Part shown: one piece after another, positions 45,801 through 54,604 of the stretch
Numbering within the stretch: position 1 is the first letter of the stretch
Layout of the letters: every line of letters starts with the position of its first letter
Source: Phytoamicus setariae
GTDB taxonomy: Bacteria > Pseudomonadota > Alphaproteobacteria > Rhizobiales > Rhizobiaceae
Direction: 5' to 3'
Assembly: GCF_016722925.1 (NCBI RefSeq)
Contig: NZ_JAEQNC010000002.1
Location: 310,001 to 374,000 of the forward strand
Length of the DNA: 64,000 nucleotides
Notes under the pieces: generated by a model
What the model saw: the letters and a program-made list of their open reading frames with translations, nothing else
Databases searched by the model: none
What the model was told of the DNA's origin: nothing
Made by a program: the position numbers and the translations under genes

Positions 45801-46332
45801 ACTGCGGGTGCAGACCTTCGCCAACTTCTCCAACGCGGTCAAACAAGGCAAGGCTCCGGGACGGCTTGCAGGAACCGTCACCAGCAAGCAGGAGCGCAAG
45901 ACGCGCACCGGCAACAAGATGGGCATCGTGACGTTTTCGGATTCGTCGGGCCAGTTCGAGGCTATCATGTTTTCCGAGACGCTTGCCCAATATCGGGACA
46001 TTCTGGAAACCGGCAAATCCTTCGTCATCATGGTCGAGGCGGAAGAACGGCCGGAGGGTATAAGTCTACGGATCCAGAGCGTGCAGTCACTGGAAGAGAA
46101 GTCGGTCCAGATGCAGAAGGCGATGCGGATCTTCCTGCGCGATGCCGCTCCGCTCAAGGTGCTGGGCAGCCATCTCGCGGTCAAAGGAGAGGGGCAGGTA
46201 TCCTTCATCGTCATCAAGGATGACGGCAAGCGTGAAATCGAGGTCGCTTTGCCCGAGCGTTACCGTATCTCGCCGGAGATTGCGGCTGCCATGCGTGCAA
46301 GCCCCGGCGTGGTGGATGTCGAACTGGTCTGA
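42841..46332 (+). CDS. dnaE: DNA polymerase III alpha subunit
   Basis: The replicative polymerase catalytic subunit has 1163 residues. It shows the N-terminal PHP domain (FVHLRFHSAFSLLEGALPIK), the polymerase active-site aspartates (MPDFDIDFCQDRREEVIRYV), RMSGRGSGAG-like GPGRGSGAGSLVAYVLTITD, the KKIKEEMD region, a helix-hairpin-helix and an OB fold near 1000-1080. Length and order match DnaE1, not the shorter error-prone DnaE2. The stop is 2 bases from the convergent L,D-transpeptidase stop. Confidence 0.97.
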   Translation: MENIEHIDARSGLSDSPQFVHLRFHSAFSLLEGALPIKKIIAKAAADQQPALGLADTNNLFAALEFSKTASGEGIQPIIGCQMAIDFEEDAVEERGGRQTQLKKLPSIVLLAATAEGYQLMSGIVSRAYMEGDGPGTIHAKISWFGEAMPGLIALTGAASGPIDMALRDGNAHLAERRLATLHRLFDDRLYIELQRHGAYDRSHEAKIVELAYGMELPIVATNEPFFPTAGDFEAHDALMAVAQNSLVSDENRFRLTPDHYFKSRAEMAALFADLPEAIENTVEIARRCAFTLKTVAPILPRFTGGAADGEAAEKAEADELARQAWEGLDLRLKAIGLADGYTETDYRERLEFELGIIERMKFPGYFLIVADFIKWAKLHDIPVGPGRGSGAGSLVAYVLTITDIDPLRFSLLFERFLNPERVSMPDFDIDFCQDRREEVIRYVQEKYGREQVAQIITFGSLQARAALRDVGRVLEMPYGQVDRICKLVPNNPANPTPLSKAIEEEPRLKEEAEKEPVVARLLDIAQKIEGLYRHASTHAAGIVIGDRPLAKLVPLYRDPRSDMPVTQFNMKWVEQAGLVKFDFLGLKTLTVLKTAVEFTRKRGIEVDLSALPLDDALTYEMLARGETVGVFQVESAGMRKALLGMRPDCIEDIIALVALYRPGPMENIPVYNARKHGDEEIESVHPKIDYLLKETQGVIVYQEQVMQIAQVLSGYSLGEADLLRRAMGKKIKEEMDQQRARFVEGAIANGVSKAQSNLIFDLLAKFANYGFNKSHAAAYAVVSYQTAYFKAHHPVEFLAASMTLDMANTEKVNDFRQDAVRLGIKVVPPSVQTSFRRFETGDNCIYFSLAAIKGVGEAAVDHIAAARGDTPFASIEDFCLRTDPKMINRRVWESLISAGAFDCFGVDRALLVNGLDRLLAYSQRAVSDKASGQSDMFGSSSSGPEKILFQPVSPWLASEKLLKEFQVLGFYLTAHPLDTYSHTLAKLRVQTFANFSNAVKQGKAPGRLAGTVTSKQERKTRTGNKMGIVTFSDSSGQFEAIMFSETLAQYRDILETGKSFVIMVEAEERPEGISLRIQSVQSLEEKSVQMQKAMRIFLRDAAPLKVLGSHLAVKGEGQVSFIVIKDDGKREIEVALPERYRISPEIAAAMRASPGVVDVELV

Positions 46333-46334
46333 TA

Positions 46335-47573
46335 TCAGCCCCTCGGCGCCTTTCGGGTAATGGTGATGAAGTCGGTGCCCAAGCCGGTTTCGTGCTGGGT
46401 GCCGTTGTCCGTGATGGTGATCGAAGAGCCGTCACCCAGCATCGTCTCGACGCGTTCGCGCATATCGTCGGGAATGCCGATACGCAGGAAGGCCCGTTCA
46501 GCAGCATCGGACGCCAGGCTTTCGGCTGGCCGAGTAATCCCCAGTCGGCGGGCGGTTTTGTCCGGAATATGGTTGTCCAGCGTCACGCCATGCCAGCGAA
46601 CATGATTCTGGGCGGCGTTGACATCGGATGCCGTGAAGAAATGCGTGCCGAGCGCGATCTCCGGATCGGCGATCTCCACCGGGCCATCGAAGATCGGTTT
46701 GAAGTTCTGCCTGACATACAGCCAACCGGTCGGCACCTTGCGGTTCATGACCTTATAGATCGAGGCAACGAACTGCTGTGTCATCTCGCCTGATGGCTTC
46801 TGGCCGTGCAGGTCCTGATAGGCCTTGATAGCGGCGCGCAATTTTATCCCGTGCAGACCGTCCACCGGACCGGCATCGTAGCCAAGCCGGTTGAGCATCG
46901 CCTGGATGGTTGCGGCACGATCGGTGTCGGAAGCGCGGGTGATCAGCACGCGCACCGGCGCGATCTTCTGCGGCAGCGTGGCGACGGCCGTGGCGCCTGC
47001 CTTCGGCAGTGTTTCGGCCATGGCGACTTCGATCCGGGCACCATCGCTAGGCATGGCTGGCCGCAACGCGGCGTCGCTCAACAGCTGTGGGGAGGGGTGG
47101 GGAAAGCGCGGCTTGAACAGCTCGGCGGTGGTTATGGTATGGGGAGCGATTTTCCGATCAGAGACCACCACGTGAAAACCGCGCTTTGTCATTTGATAGA
47201 GCGTCTTGGCGAATTTGCGCGGCATCCGAATGCAGCCGTGGGAGGCCGGATAGCTGGGAACGCTGCCCGATTCGTGCAGCGCGATTCCCGACCAGGTGAT
47301 GCGCTGCATGAACGGCATGGGCGCGTCGTCGTAGAGATTCGAAAAATGGGTCTTCTTCTTTTCGAGGATGGAAAAGATTCCCGATGGCGTGGTGTGCCCG
47401 GCCTTGCCGGTCGAGACATTGCTGGTGGCAACCACCTGCTCGCCATCATAGACCACAAGGCTTTGCGTGTCCTTGGAAACAAAGATTTGTAGCGGCGCAT
47501 CCGTGGCCATTGCTGTTGTAGCAAACAGCATCGACGTGGCAAACGCGATGCCCAGCGAAACCCGGGTGAACAT
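46335..47573 (-). CDS. L,D-transpeptidase with peptidoglycan-binding domain
   Basis: The 412-residue periplasmic protein has a signal peptide (ending TTAMA), a YkuD catalytic domain (about 25-140) with the nucleophile motif SYPASHGCIRMP, and a PG_binding_1-like domain (about 235-285: TIQAMLNRLGYDAGPVDGLHG). Such enzymes form 3-3 cross-links or attach proteins to peptidoglycan, a major linkage in rhizobia. A third C-terminal region (VRWHGVTLDNHIPDKTARRL) is unassigned. Start ATG 47573. Confidence 0.9.
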   Translation of the reverse strand: MFTRVSLGIAFATSMLFATTAMATDAPLQIFVSKDTQSLVVYDGEQVVATSNVSTGKAGHTTPSGIFSILEKKKTHFSNLYDDAPMPFMQRITWSGIALHESGSVPSYPASHGCIRMPRKFAKTLYQMTKRGFHVVVSDRKIAPHTITTAELFKPRFPHPSPQLLSDAALRPAMPSDGARIEVAMAETLPKAGATAVATLPQKIAPVRVLITRASDTDRAATIQAMLNRLGYDAGPVDGLHGIKLRAAIKAYQDLHGQKPSGEMTQQFVASIYKVMNRKVPTGWLYVRQNFKPIFDGPVEIADPEIALGTHFFTASDVNAAQNHVRWHGVTLDNHIPDKTARRLGITRPAESLASDAAERAFLRIGIPDDMRERVETMLGDGSSITITDNGTQHETGLGTDFITITRKAPRG

Positions 47574-47720
47574 GTGGACTCCTACGCAATACTCTCGGCG
47601 CCCAACATTAGGATTCAATATTTAATGAAAATTTGCGCGAAGGCGCCTATCCACATGAACATCCAATGCCCTTGCAACGCGGTTAACAAAGGATGAATGT
47701 TGCAATCCCAAAAAATGGCC

Positions 47721-49016
47721 TCAGGGTGCGTGGCCGCGCTTGCCCTTGCCGAACGTATAGCCGGTCTCAATGCTCTTGGTGCCGAATTTGTTGCGCAGCG
47801 CATCCATGGCCGCTTCTGCGGCGGCGCGCTTGCCGGCGCCCTCGTCGATCAGACTCGGCGGGTCGGCCTGTCCGGCGTCGGAAAGATCGGTCACGCCAAT
47901 GCCGATCAAACGGTACCGCGTGCCATCGATTTCCTTCTCCAGCAGCGAAAGCCCTTCGCGGAAAATCCGGTCTGCAAGCTGCGAAGGGGCGTCCAGCCTG
48001 CGGTTGCGCGTGCGTGATTTGAAGTCGGCGGTTTTCAGTTTCAGCACCACCGTGTGGCCGGCGATCGCCGCTTTCTTCAGCCGGTGCGACACCTGCTCGG
48101 AAAGCGCCCTGAGCGGTGAAATCAGGTCTTCCGGGCGGCTGTAGTCCTCGAAAAAGGTCGTCTCGGCGGAAACGCTCTTGGCCTCATCGTTCAGGTGAAC
48201 CTTGCGTTCGTCCATGCCGCGGGCGAGGTTGAAGAGCCGCTTGCCCATGATGCCGTAGCGGCGCATCAGGTCGCCTTCCTCCATCACCTGCAACTGGCCG
48301 ATCGTTACGATCCCGTCCCTCTCGAGCGTGGAGGCAAACGCCTTGCCGACGCCCCAGATTAGCGTCACTGGTTTGGGTTTCAGGAATTCGACCGCTTCGG
48401 CTTCACCGATTACGGAAAAGCCGCGCGGCTTGTTCATGTCCGAGGCCACCTTGGCGAGGAACTTGCAATAGGACAGGCCGACGGAGACGGTAATTCCCAC
48501 CTCTTGTTGGACACGCAGCGCAAATCTCGCAAGCGTCAGGGCCGGTGTTGCGTGGTGCAGGCGCTCGGTGCCGGCCAGATCGAGGAATGCTTCGTCGATG
48601 GAAAGTGGCTGCACCAGTGGCGTCAGGTCGTGCATCATCGAACGGATCTGGCGGCCGACCCGGACATACTTCTCCATATCGGGCTTGATGACCACGGCGT
48701 TCGGGCAAAGGTCCAGCGCCTTGAACATCGGCATGGCGCTCTTGACGCCGTGGATTCGCGCCACATAGCAGGCGGTCGAGACCACGCCGCGCTTGCCGCC
48801 ACCAATAATGACGGGCTTGTCGGCAAGGTCGGGATTGTCGCGTTTCTCGACTGAGGCATAGAAAGCGTCGCAGTCGATGTGGGCAATAGTGAGCCGGTCA
48901 AGCTCCTGATGGTGCAGCAGCCTAGGGCTGCCGCATTTGCTGCAGCGCGTCCTGCCCGCGGCAGCGGGCGCAAGGCAATCGCGACAAAAGCCCGGATATG
49001 TCGGATGCGTTGCCAT
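47721..49016 (-). CDS. dinB: DNA polymerase IV (Y family)
   Basis: Error-prone translesion polymerase of 431 residues. The catalytic motifs are [14 protein letters not shown] and [11 protein letters not shown]; the little-finger domain follows residue 260. The N-terminus adds a zinc-ribbon-like element (CRDC ... CSKC, residues 11-30) before the palm, as in other rhizobial homologues. ATG 49016 is 10 bases from a canonical SOS box, so the gene is probably LexA-repressed. Confidence 0.94.
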   Translation of the reverse strand: MATHPTYPGFCRDCLAPAAAGRTRCSKCGSPRLLHHQELDRLTIAHIDCDAFYASVEKRDNPDLADKPVIIGGGKRGVVSTACYVARIHGVKSAMPMFKALDLCPNAVVIKPDMEKYVRVGRQIRSMMHDLTPLVQPLSIDEAFLDLAGTERLHHATPALTLARFALRVQQEVGITVSVGLSYCKFLAKVASDMNKPRGFSVIGEAEAVEFLKPKPVTLIWGVGKAFASTLERDGIVTIGQLQVMEEGDLMRRYGIMGKRLFNLARGMDERKVHLNDEAKSVSAETTFFEDYSRPEDLISPLRALSEQVSHRLKKAAIAGHTVVLKLKTADFKSRTRNRRLDAPSQLADRIFREGLSLLEKEIDGTRYRLIGIGVTDLSDAGQADPPSLIDEGAGKRAAAEAAMDALRNKFGTKSIETGYTFGKGKRGHAP

Positions 49017-49025
49017 TGGGGACCG

Positions 49026-49040
49026 GAACAAAAGTTGAAC
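49026..49040 (-). promoter_or_regulatory. SOS (LexA) box of dinB
   Basis: On the dinB coding strand the sequence reads GTTC-AACTTTT-GTTC, an exact match to the alphaproteobacterial LexA consensus GTTC-N7-GTTC. It ends 10 bases before the start codon. Confidence 0.85.
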
Positions 49041-49093
49041 AACGAGACATTAGGGTCTATTGTTCATGCGTTCAAGGTCCCCGTGGGCCTTAT

Positions 49094-49744
49094 TCACAGG
49101 GCGCGCAGGCTGGCAAAATGCGCGCGAATGAGATTGTCGGCATGGTTCCAATCGAGCGCCAGATTGACTCCTTCACCAGGAGGCGGCGCGAGGGCCCGGA
49201 ATACGTCGCTGGCCATCATGTTGATCAGCATGCAATCGGGCGCATGGGAGCGCACGGAATGAAGATTGGTATGGAGATCGTCGATGAACACCGAGGGCCG
49301 TCCCGCTGCGCCGATCAGTCCGGCTGCGATCGGTCCCTTAGCTTCGTCGGTAGAGATCATCGGAAAACGGATGTCGAGGTTGTCGAGCAGCGTACGTCGC
49401 ACAGCGTGGTGACGCGGAGGCATGGCGGTGAGAAAAACGATGTCGGCCATTTCATGCAGCGCATCGAGCACGGATTTTGCGTTGCGGGCAGGGCGCTGCC
49501 AGCGGTCCTGGGTCGCGAAGAACGTTTCTTCGAATTCGTGGATCGCTTCATGCGAGGCAGCCGAGCCATCGACGACGCTGCGGACGTTGCCCTTCAGGTG
49601 AAAGGAATCTGCATGCAACCGGTATTGCATCGATGCGAGAAAATCCTGGAACGGGTCGAGGAATTCAAGCACCACCTCGTCGATGTCGCAGATGACCAGT
49701 GGCCGCGTCGAGGCGCGAAGTTCGTGTACGAGATCGTCGATCAT
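49094..49744 (-). CDS. HAD-superfamily phosphatase-like protein
   Basis: The 216-residue protein carries HAD motifs: nucleophile loop LVICDIDEVVLEFLDP (DxD), motif II FLTAMPPR and motif IV VFIDDLHTNLHSV, suggesting a cytoplasmic phosphohydrolase. The substrate is unknown. Its ATG overlaps the stop of the DUF3572 gene (ATGA), so the pair is coupled. Confidence 0.8.
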   Translation of the reverse strand: MIDDLVHELRASTRPLVICDIDEVVLEFLDPFQDFLASMQYRLHADSFHLKGNVRSVVDGSAASHEAIHEFEETFFATQDRWQRPARNAKSVLDALHEMADIVFLTAMPPRHHAVRRTLLDNLDIRFPMISTDEAKGPIAAGLIGAAGRPSVFIDDLHTNLHSVRSHAPDCMLINMMASDVFRALAPPPGEGVNLALDWNHADNLIRAHFASLRAL

Positions 49745-50058
49745 AGCCAGACCCCTTCAGTTGGGCCGGTCAACAGCCGATGACAGGATTGAACGAACTC
49801 CACCGTTACGTCGTTGTCCGCACAGAAGGACATCAGCGTCGGTTCGTGGTTCATCAGAAAACCTGTCAGCCCGCCGCCGAAGCCGGGCTCCTGTGCCGCC
49901 TGTCTGAGGGCGGATACATCGATGCCGGTGAGGGCAAGGAAACGGCCCATCAGGTCGGGTTGGCTGCCAAGCCAGGTAAGGATGACGATGGCAAGTGCGT
50001 CGGCTTCGCCCTGCATGGGAGTTGGCACTTTTACGGTGCCCGGTTTTGTCGGGGTCAT
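49741..50058 (-). CDS. DUF3572 family protein
   Basis: The 105-residue protein matches the alphaproteobacterial DUF3572 family by QGEADALAIVILTWLGSQPD, FLALTGIDVSALRQAAQEPG and LTGFLMNHEPTLMSFC. It has no known function and typically lies divergent from divK-pleD, as here. It is translated before and coupled to the HAD gene. Confidence 0.85.
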   Translation of the reverse strand: MTPTKPGTVKVPTPMQGEADALAIVILTWLGSQPDLMGRFLALTGIDVSALRQAAQEPGFGGGLTGFLMNHEPTLMSFCADNDVTVEFVQSCHRLLTGPTEGVWL

Positions 50059-50082
50059 ATTACGTCTTTTTAAACCTAATAC

Positions 50083-50146
50083 CCGTAGGTTAGCCTACGG
50101 AACGATAAGAATCTGCGTGTCGTCACTATATAGGACCTATTGGTCC
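50083..50146. promoter_or_regulatory. Dyads and GANTC site in the divK / DUF3572 promoter region
   Basis: CCGTAGG-TTAG-CCTACGG (50083-50100) and GGACC-TATT-GGTCC (50133-50146) are perfect inverted repeats; AACCTA at 50073 can alternatively pair with TAGGTT at 50086. A GANTC methylation site (GAATC, 50109-50113) lies between them, consistent with CcrM-dependent cell-cycle control of divK. Binding proteins are not identified. Confidence 0.45.
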
Positions 50147-50178
50147 GGCATGCAAAAACGGGGTTCGAGTGTGGCGCC

Positions 50179-50550
50179 ATGCCAAAGCAGGTAATGATAG
50201 TCGAAGACAATGAGCTGAACATGAAGCTCTTCCGCGACCTGATCGAAGCGTCCGGCTACAAGACCATCCAGACCCGCAATGGTATGGAGGCATTGGAGCT
50301 TGCGCGCAAGCACCGGCCCGACCTCATCCTCATGGATATCCAGCTTCCGGAAGTTTCGGGTCTCGAAGTGACGAAGTGGCTGAAGGAAGATGACGAACTG
50401 CATGTCATTCCAGTAATTGCCGTCACGGCCTTTGCAATGAAGGGCGATGAGGAACGTATCCGCCAGGGCGGTTGCGAAGCCTATGTCTCCAAACCAATCT
50501 CCGTTCCCAAGTTCCTGGAAACCATCAAGACCTATCTCGGCGACGCCTGA
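50179..50550 (+). CDS. divK: Single-domain response regulator DivK
   Basis: DivK is an essential cell-cycle response regulator in the PleC-DivJ-CtrA circuit. The 123-residue receiver domain has the acidic pair VEDNE, phospho-acceptor Asp in [13 protein letters not shown] and the conserved Lys in YVSKPIS. ATG 50179 ([18 protein letters not shown]) is the family start. pleD follows 10 bases downstream. Confidence 0.96.
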   Translation: MPKQVMIVEDNELNMKLFRDLIEASGYKTIQTRNGMEALELARKHRPDLILMDIQLPEVSGLEVTKWLKEDDELHVIPVIAVTAFAMKGDEERIRQGGCEAYVSKPISVPKFLETIKTYLGDA

Positions 50551-50560
50551 GGGAGCCTTC

Positions 50561-51934
50561 ATGACTGCGCGTATCCTGGTTGTCGACGACATACCCGCAA
50601 ATGTGAAATTGCTTGAGGCACGGTTGCTAGCCGAGTATTTCGAGGTGCTGACCGCCGAAAACGGCCATCAGTGCCTGGAAATCTGCAACAAGGTGCAGGT
50701 GGACGTCATCCTGCTCGACATCATGATGCCCGGTATCGATGGTTTCGAGGTTTGCGAGCGCCTGAAGGCCAATCCGAAAACCTCCCATATCCCGGTTGTG
50801 ATGGTGACTGCGCTGGATCAGCAGGAGGATCGCATTCGCGGGCTGAAGGCCGGAGCCGACGATTTCCTGACCAAGCCGGTCAACGACATCCAGCTGATGG
50901 CCCGGGTCAAAAGCCTGGTGCGGCTGAAGATGCTCAGCGACGAACTGCGCCTCAGGGCGGAAACCGCACGCAACATCGGCATGGATGATCCGGCCGCGGC
51001 CGCCGCCGCTCGCTTTCAGGAGCCAGCAAGCGTTCTGCTTGTCGATGGACGCGCCAACTCCCAGGAGAGGATTGCCCGTGCGCTAAAGCCGATCGCCGAG
51101 GTGACGGTCCAGAGCGACCCGCAGGCGGCGCTGTTCGAAGCCGCCGAGGGGGCGTTCGACCTCGCCATCGTCAACTCCAATTTCGACGACTACGATCCGT
51201 TGCGACTCTGCTCGCAATTGCGCTCGCTGGAACGCTCGCGCTTCATCCCGATCCTGCTGGTTGTCGATCAGGGAAGCGAGCAGATGGCTGCCCGCGCTCT
51301 CGAGATCGGCATCAACGATTACATCTTGCGTCCTGTCGAGACCAACGAACTCATCGTCCGCAGCCTGACGCAGATCCGCCGCAAGCACTATAACGACCAG
51401 CTTCGCGAAAGCGTCAAACAGACGATCGAGCTGGCGGTGACGGATGGGCTGACCGGCCTGAACAACCGTCGCTACCTCGACAAGCACCTCAAGCTGTTGT
51501 TTGACCGTGCCGCCGCGCGCGACAGGCCGCTTTCGCTGTGCATTACCGATATCGACCGTTTCAAGCTGGTTAACGATACGCATGGACACGATGCGGGCGA
51601 CGAAGTGCTACGGGAGTTCGCGGCGCGTATCCGTTCGACCGTACGCGGGGCCGATCTTGCTTGCCGCTACGGGGGCGAGGAGTTCGTCGTCGTTATGCCG
51701 GATACCGGGCTGGATACGGCGGCATCCGTTGCGGAGCGGCTGCGTTCGATTATTGAAGCCGAGCCGTTTGAGCTCCGGTCTGCGGGCATTTCGCTGAACA
51801 TCACGGCGTCGGTCGGCATTTCGTCGACGGTCTGGGGCGCACAGTCCGCGGATCAATTGTTGAAGCAGGCCGATCGCGCACTTTACGAAGCCAAGCACGG
51901 CGGGCGAAATAGAGTCGTTGCCGCGGCCGCATGA
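50561..51934 (+). CDS. pleD: Diguanylate cyclase response regulator PleD
   Basis: PleD makes cyclic di-GMP at the stalked/old pole. The 457-residue protein has two receiver domains (1-120 with phospho-Asp in VILLDIMMPGIDGFEVC; 150-280, degenerate) and a C-terminal GGDEF domain with active site YGGEEFVVVMP. An RGAD sequence five residues upstream forms the inhibitory I-site (RxxD). ATG 50561 follows GAGGGAG. In many rhizobia rpmG follows pleD; no rpmG is found here. Confidence 0.96.
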   Translation: MTARILVVDDIPANVKLLEARLLAEYFEVLTAENGHQCLEICNKVQVDVILLDIMMPGIDGFEVCERLKANPKTSHIPVVMVTALDQQEDRIRGLKAGADDFLTKPVNDIQLMARVKSLVRLKMLSDELRLRAETARNIGMDDPAAAAAARFQEPASVLLVDGRANSQERIARALKPIAEVTVQSDPQAALFEAAEGAFDLAIVNSNFDDYDPLRLCSQLRSLERSRFIPILLVVDQGSEQMAARALEIGINDYILRPVETNELIVRSLTQIRRKHYNDQLRESVKQTIELAVTDGLTGLNNRRYLDKHLKLLFDRAAARDRPLSLCITDIDRFKLVNDTHGHDAGDEVLREFAARIRSTVRGADLACRYGGEEFVVVMPDTGLDTAASVAERLRSIIEAEPFELRSAGISLNITASVGISSTVWGAQSADQLLKQADRALYEAKHGGRNRVVAAAA

Positions 51935-52567
51935 GTATTTGTTTTTGCTTATGAATTGGCTCGCGGGCATAGGTTATCCACAGTTTTGTTGAAAAACCGT
52001 TCTTCAGCGCGACTTTTCCATCACACTTTTTGGCATGCGTGTCTGGAACCGTGCCGCGAGCAATAAAGCAACTCTTGCGTGCTTGCCCTTCGCCACGCGA
52101 AGCAAAAACGCCTCTCATACGTCCTGAAGAAATAAATCTAACAAATACAAATATATAGAATGAAATTCTGGTGTGATCCGAGGTCGTGTCCCGTTTCAAT
52201 GGCGCGGACGAAGTCTAACGCTGGCCCGTGCATCGCGTTTATGCGAATTCCATGGAAAACAACACGATATTCGCCTTAAAAAGCGCCGCCTGCCGGTAAA
52301 ACTAGCCGATAGGTTGTGGGTAGCCAAGAGTAGTAGATGAATAGCTCGTTGATTTCCTCGCGAAATCACGTCATGTTTCCTCATGAAAGAAACACGAGGC
52401 AGATTTGTTTCAACAAGCTTGTCTACCCCATGATGTTCAGGTCCGCCGCATCCCCTGTATCGTGGGGCCGGTCGGTCAGAGTGTAATATACGCGGAGTCC
52501 TCGTTCTGCCGTTACTTTCTGACCGACCCCCAATAAGACGCCATCGTTCGAGAGAATGGTGGCGTTT
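51935..52567. other. 633-bp gene-free stretch between pleD and uvrC
   Basis: No convincing protein gene is seen on either strand. It holds a perfect DnaA-box consensus (TTATCCACA, 51974-51982), several minor dyads (for example GATTTC/GAAATC near 52350) and, at the uvrC side, an 11-bp perfect inverted repeat followed by an intrinsic terminator on the plus strand (see the ncRNA entry). Confidence 0.6.
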
Positions 52568-52573
52568 TTATTT
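52461..52573 (+). ncRNA. Candidate small RNA with long stem-loop and terminator
   Basis: GGTCGGTCAGA (52470-52480) and TCTGACCGACC (52518-52528) form a perfect 11-bp stem around a 37-nt loop, flanked by extra G/C complementarity. Ten bases later ACGCCA (52538) pairs with TGGCGT (52560), followed by TTTTTATTT, an intrinsic terminator in the plus direction. No plus-strand gene ends nearby (pleD stops 600 bases earlier), so a small RNA is a reasonable reading. Alternative: a minus-strand peptide frame (52423-52559) could explain the conservation. The 5' end and promoter are not defined. Confidence 0.35.
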
Positions 52574-54604
52574 GTCGGGTACGGTATCGTGGAAGTGCGC
52601 GTAGATCTGCCGGGCGACAGTTTCGGATATACCCGGAACCGATAGCAGATCGGGGATGCCGGCGCGGGAGACGGCCTTGGCGGTGCCGAAATGCTGGAGC
52701 AGCGCGCGTTTGCGCGTCGGGCCGATGCCGGAAACTTCATCGAGCGGATTCTTGACCAGTTCTTTCTTGCGGCGGGCGCGATGGGTGCCGATCGCGAAGC
52801 GGTGCGCTTCGTCACGCATGCGCTGGATGAAGTAGAGCACAGGATCGCGCGGCGGCAGCGTGAAGGATTGCTTACCGGCCTGGAAGAAACGTTCTCGGCC
52901 GGCCTCACGGTCGGCCCCCTTGGCGACGCCGATGGCAACCACGCAGTCAGTAATCTCAAGCTCTTCGAGAATGGCGCGAACGGCTGTCATCTGCCCCTGG
53001 CCACCGTCAATCAGGATAACGTCGGGCCAGATGGGGATGGTTTCGTCGTCGATGGGCGGCTGGCTGCGATCGGGCTTTCCAGCCTCCTTGATGAGTCGCG
53101 AAAAACGGCGGGTCATTACCTCCCGCATCATCCCGAAATCGTCTCCGGGGGTAAGTTCTTCATTCTTGATGTTGAACTTGCGGTACTGGCTCTTGGCAAA
53201 CCCTTCCGGCCCGGCCACCACCATGCCGCCGACTGCATTGGTGCCCATGATATGGGAGTTGTCGTAAATCTCGATACGACGGGGAGGATGTGGCAATCCG
53301 AAAGTCTCGGCGAAACCCGCCAGCAGGCGCGTCTGCGATGACGTGTCGGCCAACTTGCGACCATGCGCCTCGCGGGCATTGTTAAGCGCATGTTCGACCA
53401 CTTCGCGCTTTTCGCCCCGCTGCGGCACATTGATATGGACACGAAAGCCGGCACGTTCCGTCAGCGCGTCGGATAGCAGTTCCATTTCCTCGATCTGCTC
53501 GGAAAGGAGAATCTGCCGAGGGCAGGGCTTGTCATCATAAAACTGCGCAAGGAACGCGTCGAGCACTTCGGAAGCGGAGAGCGAGGGGTCCGCTTTCGGG
53601 AAATAGGCGCGGTTGCCCCAGTTCTGGCCGGTGCGATAGAAAAACACCTGAATGCACGACAGGCCGCCATCATGATGGATGGCGAACACATCCGCCTCCT
53701 CGATGGAAGCCAGGTTGATGCCCTGATGGCTCTGCACATGCGAAAGGGCCGCCAGCCGGTCGCGATAAACGGCGGCACGCTCGAAGTCGAGATCTTCAGA
53801 GGCATGGTTCATCGCCTTTGCGATCGTCGATTTCACATTCTGGCTTTTGCCGGAGAGAAAGTCCCGGGCCTCGAAAACCAGTTCGTCGTAGTCGGCATCA
53901 CTGATTTCATGGGTGCACGGCCCCGAGCAACGCTTGATCTGATAGAGCAGGCAGGGGCGGGTGCGCGATTCAAACACTGAATCCGTGCACGTCCTCAGAA
54001 GAAAGGCGCGCTGCAGCGAGTTGATCGTTCGGCCCACCGCCGTCGCCGAGGCGAACGGGCCGAAATAGTCGCCCTTGCGGACGCGCGCGCCGCGATGCTT
54101 CATGATCGCCGGCGCACGGTGGTTTCCCGACAAGAGGATATAGGGAAAGGATTTGTCGTCTCGCAACAAAACGTTGAAGCGGGGCCTGAGCCGTTTGATC
54201 AGATTGGCTTCGAGCAGCAGCGCTTCGGTCTCTGTACGGGTGATGACGAACTCCATGTTCGCCGTTTCATGCACCATCCGGCCGATCCGGTTGGAGTGCA
54301 CCCGGCCGGCAGCATAATTGCCGACCCGCTTTTTCAGCGAGCGCGCCTTGCCGACATAGAGAACCTCCGCCTCTGCATTCAGCATGCGATAGACGCCGGG
54401 GCTATTCGGCAGTTGCTTGACGAATTCGGCAATCAAATCCATTCCGGTCAAGCCGGTCTCGGGCAGCGGGGTTTCGCGCCAGGCAATCGTCGCGTCTTTC
54501 ACCGGCGCCGGGATGGTTTCCGACTCGGTGTTGTCGTCGTCGTCCTCGTCGATGAAGTTGTCGTCGTAGAGTATGCCGCCATCTTGTGGCGCGCGGGGTG
54601 TCAT
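52568..54604 (-). CDS. uvrC: Excinuclease ABC subunit C
   Basis: UvrC makes both incisions in nucleotide excision repair. The 678-residue protein has an acidic 55-residue N-terminal extension ([11 protein letters not shown]), the GIY-YIG domain ([20 protein letters not shown]), the UVR motif (about 255-290), an RNase H-like 5' nuclease domain ([27 protein letters not shown]) and C-terminal helix-hairpin-helix repeats ([16 protein letters not shown]). Its ATG overlaps the SDR stop (ATGA). Confidence 0.96.
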   Translation of the reverse strand: MTPRAPQDGGILYDDNFIDEDDDDNTESETIPAPVKDATIAWRETPLPETGLTGMDLIAEFVKQLPNSPGVYRMLNAEAEVLYVGKARSLKKRVGNYAAGRVHSNRIGRMVHETANMEFVITRTETEALLLEANLIKRLRPRFNVLLRDDKSFPYILLSGNHRAPAIMKHRGARVRKGDYFGPFASATAVGRTINSLQRAFLLRTCTDSVFESRTRPCLLYQIKRCSGPCTHEISDADYDELVFEARDFLSGKSQNVKSTIAKAMNHASEDLDFERAAVYRDRLAALSHVQSHQGINLASIEEADVFAIHHDGGLSCIQVFFYRTGQNWGNRAYFPKADPSLSASEVLDAFLAQFYDDKPCPRQILLSEQIEEMELLSDALTERAGFRVHINVPQRGEKREVVEHALNNAREAHGRKLADTSSQTRLLAGFAETFGLPHPPRRIEIYDNSHIMGTNAVGGMVVAGPEGFAKSQYRKFNIKNEELTPGDDFGMMREVMTRRFSRLIKEAGKPDRSQPPIDDETIPIWPDVILIDGGQGQMTAVRAILEELEITDCVVAIGVAKGADREAGRERFFQAGKQSFTLPPRDPVLYFIQRMRDEAHRFAIGTHRARRKKELVKNPLDEVSGIGPTRKRALLQHFGTAKAVSRAGIPDLLSVPGISETVARQIYAHFHDTVPDK

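Noticed and set aside
42682-45990. 1102-codon open frame antisense to dnaE
   Set aside because: It mirrors the codon bias of dnaE, has no ribosome site and reads as low-complexity Arg/Leu/His sequence. Antisense frames of this kind are common in GC-rich genomes.
49068-49079. GTTC-N4-GTTC near the dinB SOS box
   Set aside because: Spacing of 4 does not match the N7 required for the LexA direct repeat.
50101-50178. tRNA-like sequence with GGGGTTCGAGT before divK
   Set aside because: Only a T-loop-like string is present; no cloverleaf, acceptor stem or anticodon arm can be drawn.
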